Below, piece by piece: positions 1-6,037 of a stretch of DNA of 6,660 nucleotides. The DNA lies in the NCBI GenBank assembly GCA_900752345.1, contig CAADVA010000218.1, forward strand, positions 1 to 6,660, written 5' to 3'. Source of the DNA: an uncultured Collinsella sp. Lineage in GTDB: Bacteria > Actinomycetota > Coriobacteriia > Coriobacteriales > Coriobacteriaceae. The notes beneath the pieces are model-generated. The model had not been told where the DNA came from. It did not search any database and worked only from the letters and a program-made list of their open reading frames with translations. The position numbers and the translations under genes are program-made. Numbering within the stretch: position 1 is the first letter of the stretch; each line of letters starts with the position of its first letter.

Positions 1-2
1 CC

Positions 3-266
3 GATAAGGTGGGCACCGCCGCCGCCTATGTGTCCACAGGCGACTGCGTGGCCGGTTTTGTCTTCAGCTCTGACATCTTTCGCTACGACGGCATCGAGGA
101 GGCCTTCGTGTGCCCCGAGGATTCGCACAAGCCCATCGTGTACCCGGGTGCCGTTGCCGAGAGCTCCGAGCACGCCGACGAGGCTAAGGCGTTCATCGAC
201 TTCTGTTTGACCAGCAAGAAGGCTCAGAAGATTTGGGCTAAGTACGGCTTTGAGCTTTCCGCGTAG
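3..266 (+). CDS. modA: Molybdate-binding protein ModA, C-terminal part (5' end outside window)
   Basis: This is the last 87 residues of an extracytoplasmic solute-binding protein; the frame is open to the left edge, so the start lies outside. The order of motifs fits the C-terminal lobe of ModA-type proteins: a segment AAYVSTGDCVAGFVFSSD (the usual A-x-x-V-x-T-G-D-x-x-A-G-x-V hinge and ligand-lobe strand), then PIVYPGAVAESS, then a helix ending AFIDFCLTSKKAQKIWAKYGF, which is the common end of the family. It should capture molybdate (or tungstate) outside the membrane and hand it to ModB. Oxyanion specificity cannot be judged because the N-terminal ligand loops are missing. The next gene begins 68 bases downstream on the same strand, with no terminator seen between them. 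The identification rests on these motifs plus the ModB and ModC neighbours. Confidence 0.85.
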   Translation, partial: DKVGTAAAYVSTGDCVAGFVFSSDIFRYDGIEEAFVCPEDSHKPIVYPGAVAESSEHADEAKAFIDFCLTSKKAQKIWAKYGFELSA

Positions 267-324
267 TGCGGCTTGGCGCGATAATTCCATCGTTTTGTGT
301 TTAACTCCGTCCTTGTATTCGCTT

Positions 325-328
325 GGAG
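325..328 (+). promoter_or_regulatory. Ribosome binding site deciding the modB start
   Basis: GGAG at 325-328 lies six bases before GTG at 335. The other in-frame starts are worse: TTG 323 is overlapped by this site, and ATG 353 has no purine-rich stretch upstream. GTG 335 is therefore preferred. It gives a short basic N-terminus followed directly by the hydrophobic signal segment. Confidence 0.6.
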
Positions 329-334
329 CTTTTC

Positions 335-1777
335 GTGCTTAATAGATTCCGCATGCTTGTCGCCTGTGCTTTGACCTTCGCGCTTTGCTGGGTGCCGGGA
401 TTTGCGTTTGCTGGGGACGCTGAGGACGGGGCCCAGGTTGCTGCGACCGCTCATGGGCTTTCCTATGGGATCGAAGGTTTTGAGCGGTTGGCCAAGGGGA
501 CCGCTCGTGACATGGAGGGCCAGCCTGAGGGCTACCGGTTTCCCGTTGACGAGGACGTGGACCTTGTGGTGGCGCCTGCTGCCGATCGCGTTGTGGTGTG
601 GATATCGCCCAAGGCGGTCGAGAAGTTTGGATTGGATCCGCAGGACAACGAGTGCGCATCGGGTCTCAAAGCCCTCGTCTGTGAACTCGACAGCGCAAAC
701 TGCATGGGAGGTGCGCAGCTGGGGGACGTGGATCTTCCTTGGTATGTTACGGCGGAAACAACGTTTGATGCCGGCGGGTATACCTATGGCTTTGACGAAC
801 GAGGTGCGGATGGGGACCGCTATGTGGTGATCGCATCAGCCTCGGGTGATGCCAAGAGCGGCGCGCGTTGGCTTGATAGCGCTCAAATGGTAGAAGCATC
901 GTCTGTCGTGTTGCGGGATGAGCAGGGCCCCTTGACCTCTCTGGCCTCCTTTTTGGGCGACATCGACTATCGCCCGTTTTGGGTGTCCATTAAAACGTGC
1001 GGCCTTGCCCTGCTGATCTCCTTTGCGCTGGGCCTGTTCGCCGCGTGGAAGACTATGGGTACCTCGAGTCGCATCAAGGGCCTGCTCGATTCGGTCTTTA
1101 CGATTCCTATGGTGCTGCCGCCCACGGTCTGCGGCTTTTTGCTCCTCATGCTGTTTGGCCGCTCGACTGGGGTGGGCCGGTGGCTTATCGCGCACGGTAT
1201 CTCGATTGTCTTTACGTGGCCGGCGGCGGTGATCTCTGCCGTGGTGGTGTCGTTTCCCCTGGTCTACCGTACGGCGCTCGGTGCCTTTGAGAGCCTCGAC
1301 ACGCAGATGCTCGATGCGGCGCGCACGCTTGGCTGGTCCGAGCGTCGCATCTTTACCAAGCTTATGATGCCCCTTGGTTGGCCCTCAATCGCAGCGGGCA
1401 CGGTGCTCGCCTTTGCCCGCGCGATGGGCGAGTTTGGCTGCACGCTGTTCTTTGCGGGCAACTATGCCGGCATTACCCAGACCATTCCCATCGCCATCTA
1501 CTTTGAGTGGATGGGGGGCAACACGTCGGTAGCCCTCTTTTGGGTCGTGGTCGTAATTGCGTTCAGCTTCCTGGTCATTCTGTTCATCAATATGTACACC
1601 GCTCATTCGCAAAAGTATCGCGAGCGGGGCCTTTCCCGTGCGGAGCGCAAGCAGACCAAGCAGCTGGGTGGCCAGGCCGATTCGCTCGACCCAGTCGGCG
1701 GCGATGCGCTGCGTATCGATCGCGAGGCGCTGGCCGAGCTCATGCGCGATGACGCCGTCTCGAAGGGAGGTCGATAG
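335..1777 (+). CDS. modB: Molybdate ABC transporter permease ModB with exported N-terminal domain
   Basis: Predicted 480 residues, about twice the usual ModB length (around 225). From GTG 335, residues 1-26 form a signal peptide (MLNRFR, hydrophobic core, AFA|GD cleavage-like site). Residues about 27-210 are a hydrophilic domain I do not recognise, with cysteines at 107, 116 and 123. The permease core follows, with five hydrophobic helices near 215-238, 253-278, 289-313, 349-375 and 397-421. Core motifs include IPMVLPPTVCGF (from 257), the EAA coupling loop with LDAARTLGWSERRIF (near 326-340) that docks ModC, and AFARAMGEFG in helix 4. Residues 421-480 are a charged cytoplasmic tail. Five-helix ModB proteins such as that of E. 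coli have an outside N-terminus, so an exported domain ahead of helix 1 is topologically consistent. Whether the signal is cleaved or kept as an anchor is open. The 3' end carries the modC ribosome binding site, suggesting translational coupling. Confidence 0.88.
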   Translation: MLNRFRMLVACALTFALCWVPGFAFAGDAEDGAQVAATAHGLSYGIEGFERLAKGTARDMEGQPEGYRFPVDEDVDLVVAPAADRVVVWISPKAVEKFGLDPQDNECASGLKALVCELDSANCMGGAQLGDVDLPWYVTAETTFDAGGYTYGFDERGADGDRYVVIASASGDAKSGARWLDSAQMVEASSVVLRDEQGPLTSLASFLGDIDYRPFWVSIKTCGLALLISFALGLFAAWKTMGTSSRIKGLLDSVFTIPMVLPPTVCGFLLLMLFGRSTGVGRWLIAHGISIVFTWPAAVISAVVVSFPLVYRTALGAFESLDTQMLDAARTLGWSERRIFTKLMMPLGWPSIAAGTVLAFARAMGEFGCTLFFAGNYAGITQTIPIAIYFEWMGGNTSVALFWVVVVIAFSFLVILFINMYTAHSQKYRERGLSRAERKQTKQLGGQADSLDPVGGDALRIDREALAELMRDDAVSKGGR

Positions 1778-1780
1778 GCC

Positions 1781-2851
1781 ATGTCGCTTGTCCTGGATAT
1801 CAAAAAGCGCTTTCCGGGGTTCACCCTCGACATGCAGCTTGAGGCCGGCGAGGAGCGTGTGGCGCTGCTGGGCGCCTCGGGTTGTGGCAAGAGCTGTACA
1901 CTGCGCTGCATTGCCGGTGTGGAGACCCCCGACGAGGGCAAGATCGTTGTCAACGGCGTGACCTTTTTTGACTCGGCGGCGGGCATCAACCTGTCGCCCC
2001 AGGAGCGCAAGTGTGCCCTGCTGTTCCAAAACTATCAGCTGTTTCCCAACATGACGGTGGCCGATAACGTGTGCGCCGGTGTAAAGGACGCGGGCGACGC
2101 CGCCGCGCGCAAAAAGCTCGCCGAACGCTATCTGGGCATCTTTGGCCTGACCGATTTCGCCGACCGCTATCCCGCGCGTCTCTCGGGCGGCCAGCAGCAG
2201 CGCGTGGCGCTCGCCCGCATGGTAGCGGCGCACCCGGGCATCTTTATGTTCGACGAGCCCATGAGTGCGCTCGATGCGTACCTCAAGAGCGCCCTCGAGC
2301 AGAACATGCTCGACCTGTTCGATGTATGCAACCGCACCGTGCTCTACGTGAGTCACGATATCGACGAGGCGTGCCGTCTGTGCGAGCGCATCTGCGTGAT
2401 GCACAACGGGCATGTTGAGGAGATCGGCTCCATCGAGGACGTGGTTCGCCGTCCGCAGACGCTGGCGGCGCTGCGTCTGACGGGGTGCAAGAACACAAGC
2501 CGGGCGCGCAAGATTGGCGACGAAGAAGTTGAGGCCCTCGACTGGGGCATGACCTTTAACGTGGGTCGCGAGGTTCCCGATGACGTGGCATATCTGGGTA
2601 TTCGTGCGAGCTACTTCCATGTGGACAACCGTGCCGAGCGGGGTCGCAACAGCTACGATTTGCACGTGGCGCGCGTGAGCGATTCGCGTTTTGAGCGCCT
2701 GGTGCTGTTGGATGCGCCGCGGGCCGATGCGCCCACGCGTCTGCAGTGGAAGGTCAACAAAGTGGGCATGCCTGTCGACGAGCTACCGCAAGCAGGCGAG
2801 ACGCTGCGCATGCATTTTGATGCCAGCAGGATCCATTTGGTTTGTCGATAG
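1781..2851 (+). CDS. modC: Molybdate ABC transporter ATP-binding protein ModC
   Basis: The ATPase that powers molybdate import, 356 residues, in the normal range for ModC. Nucleotide-binding motifs are complete: Walker A GASGCGKS (31-38), Q-loop Q83 in LLFQNYQLFPNMTV, ABC signature LSGGQQQR (134-141), Walker B IFMFDEP (154-160, catalytic E159), D-loop SALD (162-165) and H-loop H192. Residues from about 230 form the accessory C-terminal domain seen in CUT1/ModC-type ATPases, with YLGIRASYFHV resembling the G-I-R-P strand of TOBE domains. I do not see a clear classical molbindin repeat, so oxyanion sensing by this domain is uncertain. The ATG follows the modB stop by only three bases, and AAGGGAGG (1763-1770) lies inside the last modB codons. 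A terminator follows. The ATPase fold is certain; molybdate as substrate is inferred from ModA and ModB next door. Confidence 0.9.
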   Translation: MSLVLDIKKRFPGFTLDMQLEAGEERVALLGASGCGKSCTLRCIAGVETPDEGKIVVNGVTFFDSAAGINLSPQERKCALLFQNYQLFPNMTVADNVCAGVKDAGDAAARKKLAERYLGIFGLTDFADRYPARLSGGQQQRVALARMVAAHPGIFMFDEPMSALDAYLKSALEQNMLDLFDVCNRTVLYVSHDIDEACRLCERICVMHNGHVEEIGSIEDVVRRPQTLAALRLTGCKNTSRARKIGDEEVEALDWGMTFNVGREVPDDVAYLGIRASYFHVDNRAERGRNSYDLHVARVSDSRFERLVLLDAPRADAPTRLQWKVNKVGMPVDELPQAGETLRMHFDASRIHLVCR

Positions 2852-2862
2852 CGCCGGGTAAT

Positions 2863-2898
2863 GCCGTCGGGGATATAAGCCTCGGCGGCTTTGTTTTT
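2863..2898 (+). terminator. Rho-independent terminator ending the mod operon
   Basis: The arms GCCGTCGGGG (2863-2872) and CCTCGGCGGC (2880-2889) form a 10 bp stem with two G-U pairs and a 7-base loop. The run TTTGTTTTT follows immediately. It starts 12 bases after the modC stop and separates the transporter from the reductase operon. Confidence 0.85.
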
Positions 2899-2917
2899 GC
2901 CGTTCGTCGAATGGGGA

Positions 2918-2945
2918 ATGACAAACTCTTATCAAGCAAGATAAT
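2918..2945 (+). promoter_or_regulatory. Candidate sigma-70-type promoter P1 for the reductase operon
   Basis: ATGACA (2918-2923, five of six to TTGACA) and GATAAT (2940-2945, five of six to TATAAT) are 16 bases apart, in the most AT-rich stretch of the window. Transcription would begin near 2952, giving a leader of about 330 bases before the first reductase gene. This is a consensus match only. Confidence 0.5.
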
Positions 2946-2955
2946 TATTTATTAA

Positions 2956-2978
2956 ACGACGGCACACGATGCTGTCGT
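2956..2978. promoter_or_regulatory. Operator-like inverted repeat
   Basis: ACGACGGCA (2956-2964) and TGCTGTCGT (2970-2978) are inverted copies with one mismatch (a G-U pair in RNA) around a 5-base centre. The site lies just after the P1 start region and upstream of P2, where a repressor or activator could act. It may equally be a small RNA hairpin. No regulator family is identified. Confidence 0.4.
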
Positions 2979-3014
2979 ACGAATGTCGGCGGTGTTCGTC
3001 TGGACGACAACCGT

Positions 3015-3023
3015 TGATATAGT
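3015..3023 (+). promoter_or_regulatory. Candidate extended -10 promoter P2
   Basis: TGATATAGT fits the extended -10 form TG-N-TATAAT with one mismatch. There is no good -35; instead the palindrome TCGTC-TG-GACGA (2996-3007) covers that area. Transcription would start near 3030, ten bases before the ribosome binding site of the leader ORF. Confidence 0.45.
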
Positions 3024-3053
3024 TGACCTTAACTTGTAAAGGAGGGTGCGCAC

Positions 3054-3122
3054 ATGCCGCAGACGACATATATTCGCCGCGTTGCCGCGCGTGCCCTGTA
3101 TATGGCTCGGAGCCGCATATGA
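3054..3122 (+). CDS. Putative 22-residue leader peptide
   Basis: ATG 3054 is preceded by AAAGGAGGG (3038-3046) at a seven-base spacing, one of the best ribosome binding sites in the window. That is surprising for a 22-codon frame ending in TGA at 3120-3122. The peptide begins MPQTTYIRR and is rich in arginine (positions 8, 9, 13, 19, 21), with tyrosines at 6 and 16; I recognise no family. Its last codons form the 5' arm of a strong hairpin (3106-3145), and its stop codon lies in that hairpin's loop, so translation would prevent the hairpin forming. The context fits a regulatory leader peptide for the downstream reductase gene. Alternatives are a true small protein, or the remnant of a decayed gene start. 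The binding site is seen; the regulatory role is inferred. Confidence 0.45.
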   Translation: MPQTTYIRRVAARALYMARSRI

Positions 3123-3281
3123 GCAGGTATGTTCACGGCTCCGGGAGAGACGACGCACAACTAAATAACCGTCCGCAAGGCAGGTTCCCTAAAATTCCGG
3201 GTTTGAGCACGGCCGGGCAATCGCCGTCCGTCGTGCATCGATACCGCTGTTATCCGTTTTTGGTTCGAGAGGGGAACCGTC
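3106..3281 (+). promoter_or_regulatory. Structured 5' leader with alternative pairings around the first reductase gene's ribosome binding site
   Basis: Four local hairpins can be drawn. H1 pairs CTCGGAGCCG (3106-3115) with CGGCTCCGGG (3136-3145). H2 pairs AACC (3167-3170) with GGTT (3183-3186) and is capped by CC-GCAA-GG. H3 pairs GCACG (3207-3211) with CGTGC (3232-3236) and CGGGC (3214-3218) with GTCCG (3226-3230). H4 pairs GGTTC (3262-3266) with GAACC (3274-3278), holding the purine-rich ribosome binding site GAGAGGG in its loop. A competing long-range helix, GGTTCCCT (3183-3190) with GGGGAACC (3271-3278), would break H2 and H4 and bury the binding site. It matches no riboswitch class I can recognise: no B12 box, no T-box motif, no glycine or ZTP signature. 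A cis-acting translational switch is an inference. Confidence 0.4.
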
Positions 3282-4565
3282 ATGGCTGAAGAATTCGATT
3301 TCCATCCGATGTGGGAGAGCCTCGGCATGAATCTTGCCGACCACGACATGCTGCTGGGCGCCGTGGGCCAGATGTACGGCGATATGTTCCTGACGCAGAA
3401 CAATCGCCCCAAGTCCACGTCCTACCTGGACTTTGTAGCCACCAACATCCACAGCGGCCGTATTAAGGAGATGCTCGACAAGAAGGAGGCCGGCGAGGCC
3501 ACCAAGATCGTGGGCTCGTTCTGCGTCTACGTGCCCGAGGAGATTGTGCTCGCCTGCGACGGCATTCCCGTGGGCCTGTGCTCGGGTGCCGACTGGGCGA
3601 CCGACAAGGTCGAGGAGCATCTGCCGCGCAACACCTGTCCGCTTATCAAGAGCTTTGCCGGCTTTAAGCTAGGCGAGGTCTGCCCCTACATCGAGTCGAG
3701 CGACTTGGTAGTCGGCGAGAACACCTGCGATGGCAAGAAGAAGGCCTACGAGTTCTTTGCCACGCAAAAGAACATGTACGTCATGGATATCCCCAACGTA
3801 CACGACAAGTCGACGCTCGTGACCTGGAAGGCCGAGGTCAAGAAGCTCGCCGCCAAGATCGAGGAAGAGTGCGGCGTCACGATTACGCCCGAGCGCCTGA
3901 AGGCCGCCATCCACGCCGTAAATGAGAAGCGCCGTGCCCTGCAGCGCCTCGCTGCCACGCGCGCTGCCGACCCGGCGCCCATCAGCGGTCTCGACAGCCT
4001 GCTGACCGTTCAGGCCGCCTTTATGGACGACACGCCGCGTCTGACCGGAGCCATTAACGATATGGCGGCTGAGTGCGAGCAGCGTGTCGAGGCCGGCGAG
4101 GGCGTGGCGCCCAAGGGGACCAAGCGCATCCTGTACACCGGCACGCCCATGGCCGTGCCCAACTGGAAGCTGTTCAACCTCATCGAGAAGGCCGGCGGCG
4201 TCGTGGTGGGCGAGGAGTCCTGCACGGGTTCGCGCTACTACAAGGATCTGGTCGACGAGTCCGGTGAGACGGTCGACGAGATGCTCGATGCCATCGCCGA
4301 GCGCTACTTTAAGATCAACTGCGCCGTCTTTACGCCCAACGACCAGCGTATGAAGGACATTGTCCAGATGGCCAAGGACCTGCATGCCGACGGCATCGTC
4401 GACGTGGCCCTGCAGTTCTGCACGCTCTACGAGATGGAGTCGTTTGCCGTGGAGAAGGCCGCCGAGGAGGCCGGCATTCCGTTTATGCACATCACGACCG
4501 ACTACGCCGGCGAGGATGCAGGCCAGCTACAAACCAGGATTGAGGCCTTCTTGGAAACCATTTAG
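3282..4565 (+). CDS. Double-cubane-cluster anaerobic reductase (2-hydroxyacyl-CoA dehydratase D family), paralogue 1
   Basis: 427 residues, close to full length for double-cubane-cluster proteins related to HgdB/HgdC dehydratase subunits and E. coli YjiM. The N-terminal stretch (1-60) and KIVGSFCVYVPEEIVLACDG, LPRNTCPLIKS, CPYIESSDLVVGENTCDGKKK match the family as I know it. Cysteines at 81, 100, 119, 134, 149, 314, 347 and 380 are all shared with the paralogue downstream; C92 is not. More cysteines than a simple dehydratase needs, plus the TCDGKKK motif, favour the double-cubane branch, in which a [8Fe-9S] cluster made of two [4Fe-4S] cubanes bridged by sulfide is held by six cysteines. Characterised members reduce small molecules such as acetylene in vitro after ATP-dependent activation; the physiological substrate is unknown. 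Cytoplasmic, no signal peptide. ATG 3282 follows GAGAGGGG at seven bases. It is the first gene of an operon with paralogue 2 and an activator. Confidence 0.85.
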   Translation: MAEEFDFHPMWESLGMNLADHDMLLGAVGQMYGDMFLTQNNRPKSTSYLDFVATNIHSGRIKEMLDKKEAGEATKIVGSFCVYVPEEIVLACDGIPVGLCSGADWATDKVEEHLPRNTCPLIKSFAGFKLGEVCPYIESSDLVVGENTCDGKKKAYEFFATQKNMYVMDIPNVHDKSTLVTWKAEVKKLAAKIEEECGVTITPERLKAAIHAVNEKRRALQRLAATRAADPAPISGLDSLLTVQAAFMDDTPRLTGAINDMAAECEQRVEAGEGVAPKGTKRILYTGTPMAVPNWKLFNLIEKAGGVVVGEESCTGSRYYKDLVDESGETVDEMLDAIAERYFKINCAVFTPNDQRMKDIVQMAKDLHADGIVDVALQFCTLYEMESFAVEKAAEEAGIPFMHITTDYAGEDAGQLQTRIEAFLETI

Positions 4566-4580
4566 GGCTATCCGTCCCGG

Positions 4581-4681
4581 CGGCTTTCCCGGACACCCGA
4601 TCTTGCCGTTCAAACCGTCGCTTGCTACCAAAGTATGCGGCGCTCATCTTTCACGGCAACCTCGGGCACCTGGGAAAGCCG
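4581..4681 (+). repeat. Palindromic intergenic element, copy A
   Basis: A long imperfect palindrome between the two reductase genes. Nested stems are CGGCTTTCCCGG (4581-4592) with CCTGGGAAAGCCG (4669-4681, one bulged T), CCCGA (4596-4600) with TCGGG (4662-4666), TTGCCGT (4603-4609) with ACGGCAA (4653-4659), and an apical hairpin around CAAA (GCTAC near 4624 with GTATGC, one bulge). By hand alignment, 4594-4680 matches copy B (5893-5978) at 72 of 84 aligned bases with two gaps. There is no T-run after it, so it is not an ordinary terminator. It may be a REP-like chromosomal repeat or an RNA processing or stability element within the operon mRNA. Confidence 0.8.
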
Positions 4682-4708
4682 TTTCCTTGGTTGGTTAAAA
4701 GGTTCGTT

Positions 4709-4714
4709 AAGGAG
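4709..4714 (+). promoter_or_regulatory. Ribosome binding site deciding the paralogue 2 start
   Basis: AAGGAG at 4709-4714 sits four bases before ATG 4719. The frame is open further upstream to ATG 4635, but that start lies inside the palindromic element, has no binding site, and would add 28 residues unlike the family. Confidence 0.7.
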
Positions 4715-4718
4715 TTAT

Positions 4719-5882
4719 ATGTCGGAAAATATTGAGCAGCCGTTGCCGTCCACGTTTGAGGAGTTCAACGAGCAGCGCAAGGCGGCGTTTATTCGCGTCA
4801 AGGATTACAAGCAGGCGGGTAATCGCCTGGTCGGCTTCCTGTGCAGCTATACGCCACTCGAGATTATCGATGCCGCGGGGGCCGCAAGTGTCGCTCTGTG
4901 CGGTACGTCCGATGAGGTGATTCCCGAGGCCGAGAAGGTGCTGCCGGCAAACCTCTGCCCGCTCATCAAGTCGACCTACGGCTTTGCCTACTCGCAAAAG
5001 TGCCCGTTTACGTACTTTAGCGACATGATCATCGGTGAGACCACCTGCGACGGCAAGAAGAAGATGTACGAGTTACTCAACGAGCTCAAGCGCACGTACA
5101 TTCTGCACCTGCCGCAGGGTCGCGATCGTGCCTATGAGCGCGAGGGCTGGTACGAGGAGTGCCGCCTGCTCAAGGAAGAGCTCGAGAACTTCTACGGTAT
5201 TACGATCACCGATGACGACCTGCGCGCCGCTGTCCGTCGTCGCAATCGCTTGCGTGCGGCCCAGCTCGAGATGTTCGCGCTGCAGGCCAACCAGCCGGCG
5301 GCCATGAGCGGCGTCGACCTGATGAGCACCATGTTCGCCGGTACGTTCAGCTTTGATATCGAGGCCTATACGCAGCAGCTGGAGCAAAAGGTCGCCAAGC
5401 TGCGTGAGTCCTACGAGGCTGGCGAGCGCCCGATTGCGGCGGATGCCAAGCGCATTCTGATCACTGGCTGCCCGGTGGGCGGCGTGATCAACAAGATCGG
5501 CCGCACCATCGAGTCCAACGGTGGTGTGGTCGTGTGCATGGACGACTGCTCGGGCGAGCGCACGGCGGCCATGATGATCGACCCGGATGCTCCCGACATC
5601 CTGCGCGCCATCGCCGACCGCTACCTGGACATCAACTGCTCGGTCATGACGCCTAACGAAGGCCGCATGGGAAACACGCTGGCTATGTGCGAGAAGTACC
5701 ATGTCGATGGCGTGGTAGAGAGCGTGCTGCAGGCGTGCCACACCTTTAACGTGGAGAGTGCACGCATGCAGGAGGCCGTCGAGGGTGCGGGCATTCCGTA
5801 TATGAAGATCGAGACCGACTACAGCAACGGCGACATGGGCCAGATCGAGACTCGCATCGCCGCCTTCATCGAAACCCTCTAG
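4719..5882 (+). CDS. Double-cubane-cluster anaerobic reductase (2-hydroxyacyl-CoA dehydratase D family), paralogue 2
   Basis: 387 residues from ATG 4719. It aligns with paralogue 1 along its length but lacks about 39 N-terminal residues. Shared blocks are FLCSYTPLEIIDAAG, LPANLCPLIKS, SDMIIGETTCDGKKK, DDCSGERTAAMM, INCSVMTPNEGRM and the C-terminal YMKIETDYSNGDMGQIETR. Cysteines 42, 61, 80, 95, 110, 277, 307 and 340 match those of paralogue 1 with an offset of 37 to 40, so its cluster-binding potential looks intact. Extra cysteines at 148, 273 and 324 are its own. The conserved stretches after residue 270 would supply the second Rossmann-like half of the fold. Known double-cubane proteins are homodimers, while dehydratases are heterodimers of related subunits; either arrangement could apply here. 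It is flanked on both sides by copies of the same palindromic element. The substrate cannot be told. Confidence 0.83.
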   Translation: MSENIEQPLPSTFEEFNEQRKAAFIRVKDYKQAGNRLVGFLCSYTPLEIIDAAGAASVALCGTSDEVIPEAEKVLPANLCPLIKSTYGFAYSQKCPFTYFSDMIIGETTCDGKKKMYELLNELKRTYILHLPQGRDRAYEREGWYEECRLLKEELENFYGITITDDDLRAAVRRRNRLRAAQLEMFALQANQPAAMSGVDLMSTMFAGTFSFDIEAYTQQLEQKVAKLRESYEAGERPIAADAKRILITGCPVGGVINKIGRTIESNGGVVVCMDDCSGERTAAMMIDPDAPDILRAIADRYLDINCSVMTPNEGRMGNTLAMCEKYHVDGVVESVLQACHTFNVESARMQEAVEGAGIPYMKIETDYSNGDMGQIETRIAAFIETL

Positions 5883-5883
5883 C

Positions 5884-5978
5884 TTCCTCAGGCACCGGAT
5901 CTTGCTCCTCAAACCGTCGCTTGCGTACCCAAAGTACGCTGCGCTCCTCTTTCGGGGCAATCTCCGGCACCTGAGAAA
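5884..5978 (+). repeat. Palindromic intergenic element, copy B
   Basis: Second copy, beginning just after the paralogue 2 stop. Its stems are CTCAGG (5887-5892) with CCTGAG (5970-5975), CCGGA (5895-5899) with TCCGG (5963-5967), TTGCTCC (5902-5908) with GGGGCAA (5954-5960), and an apical GCGTAC (5923-5928) with GTACGC (5934-5939) around a CCAAA loop. Several base pairs are changed on both sides relative to copy A while still pairing. No T-run follows. A small separate hairpin, GGCGC (5990-5994) with GCGCC (6001-6005), lies between this copy and the activator gene. Confidence 0.8.
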
Positions 5979-6037
5979 CCTAGAGCTAAGGCGCCTGAAC
6001 GCGCCGCTACCTTTGATGTTTAGATTGGGAGAGAGCC

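Noticed and set aside
281..286. GATAAT between modA and modB as an internal promoter
   Set aside because: No -35 match at a proper distance; modB is more simply read through from modA.
1385..2665. Long minus-strand ORF (426 codons) opposite modB and modC
   Set aside because: It lies antisense to two genes with complete family motifs. The translation shows no recognisable domain, and long open antisense frames are common in GC-rich DNA.
3023..3042. MerR-type operator: TTGACC with CCTTAAC-TT-GTAAAGG
   Set aside because: The partial palindrome is suggestive, but a MerR-type promoter needs a -10 about 19-20 bases after TTGACC, and that position is GC-rich. The right arm is better explained as the leader ORF's ribosome binding site.
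3257..3261. T-run before reductase 1 as an attenuator terminator
   Set aside because: No stable stem ends immediately before the five Ts; the nearest hairpin ends at 3236.
3023..3289. 88-codon + strand frame across the leader region
   Set aside because: It begins at a TTG with no suitable ribosome binding site, overlaps the reductase start, and has a composition unlike the coding genes here.
3669..4490. Minus-strand ORF of 273 codons opposite reductase 1
   Set aside because: An antisense shadow of a clearly coding frame. A similar shadow (5073-5960) lies opposite reductase 2 because the paralogues share codon patterns.
4635..4718. Upstream in-frame start for reductase 2, adding 28 residues
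   Set aside because: It lies within the palindromic element, has no ribosome binding site, and adds sequence unlike the family. ATG 4719 has AAGGAG directly upstream.
3282..5882. Classic heterodimeric 2-hydroxyacyl-CoA dehydratase (for example HgdA/HgdB) with a CoA substrate
   Set aside because: Each subunit here keeps eight shared cysteines and the TCDGKKK motif, and no CoA-transferase gene is visible nearby. The double-cubane branch fits better, though a phylogeny would be needed to settle it.
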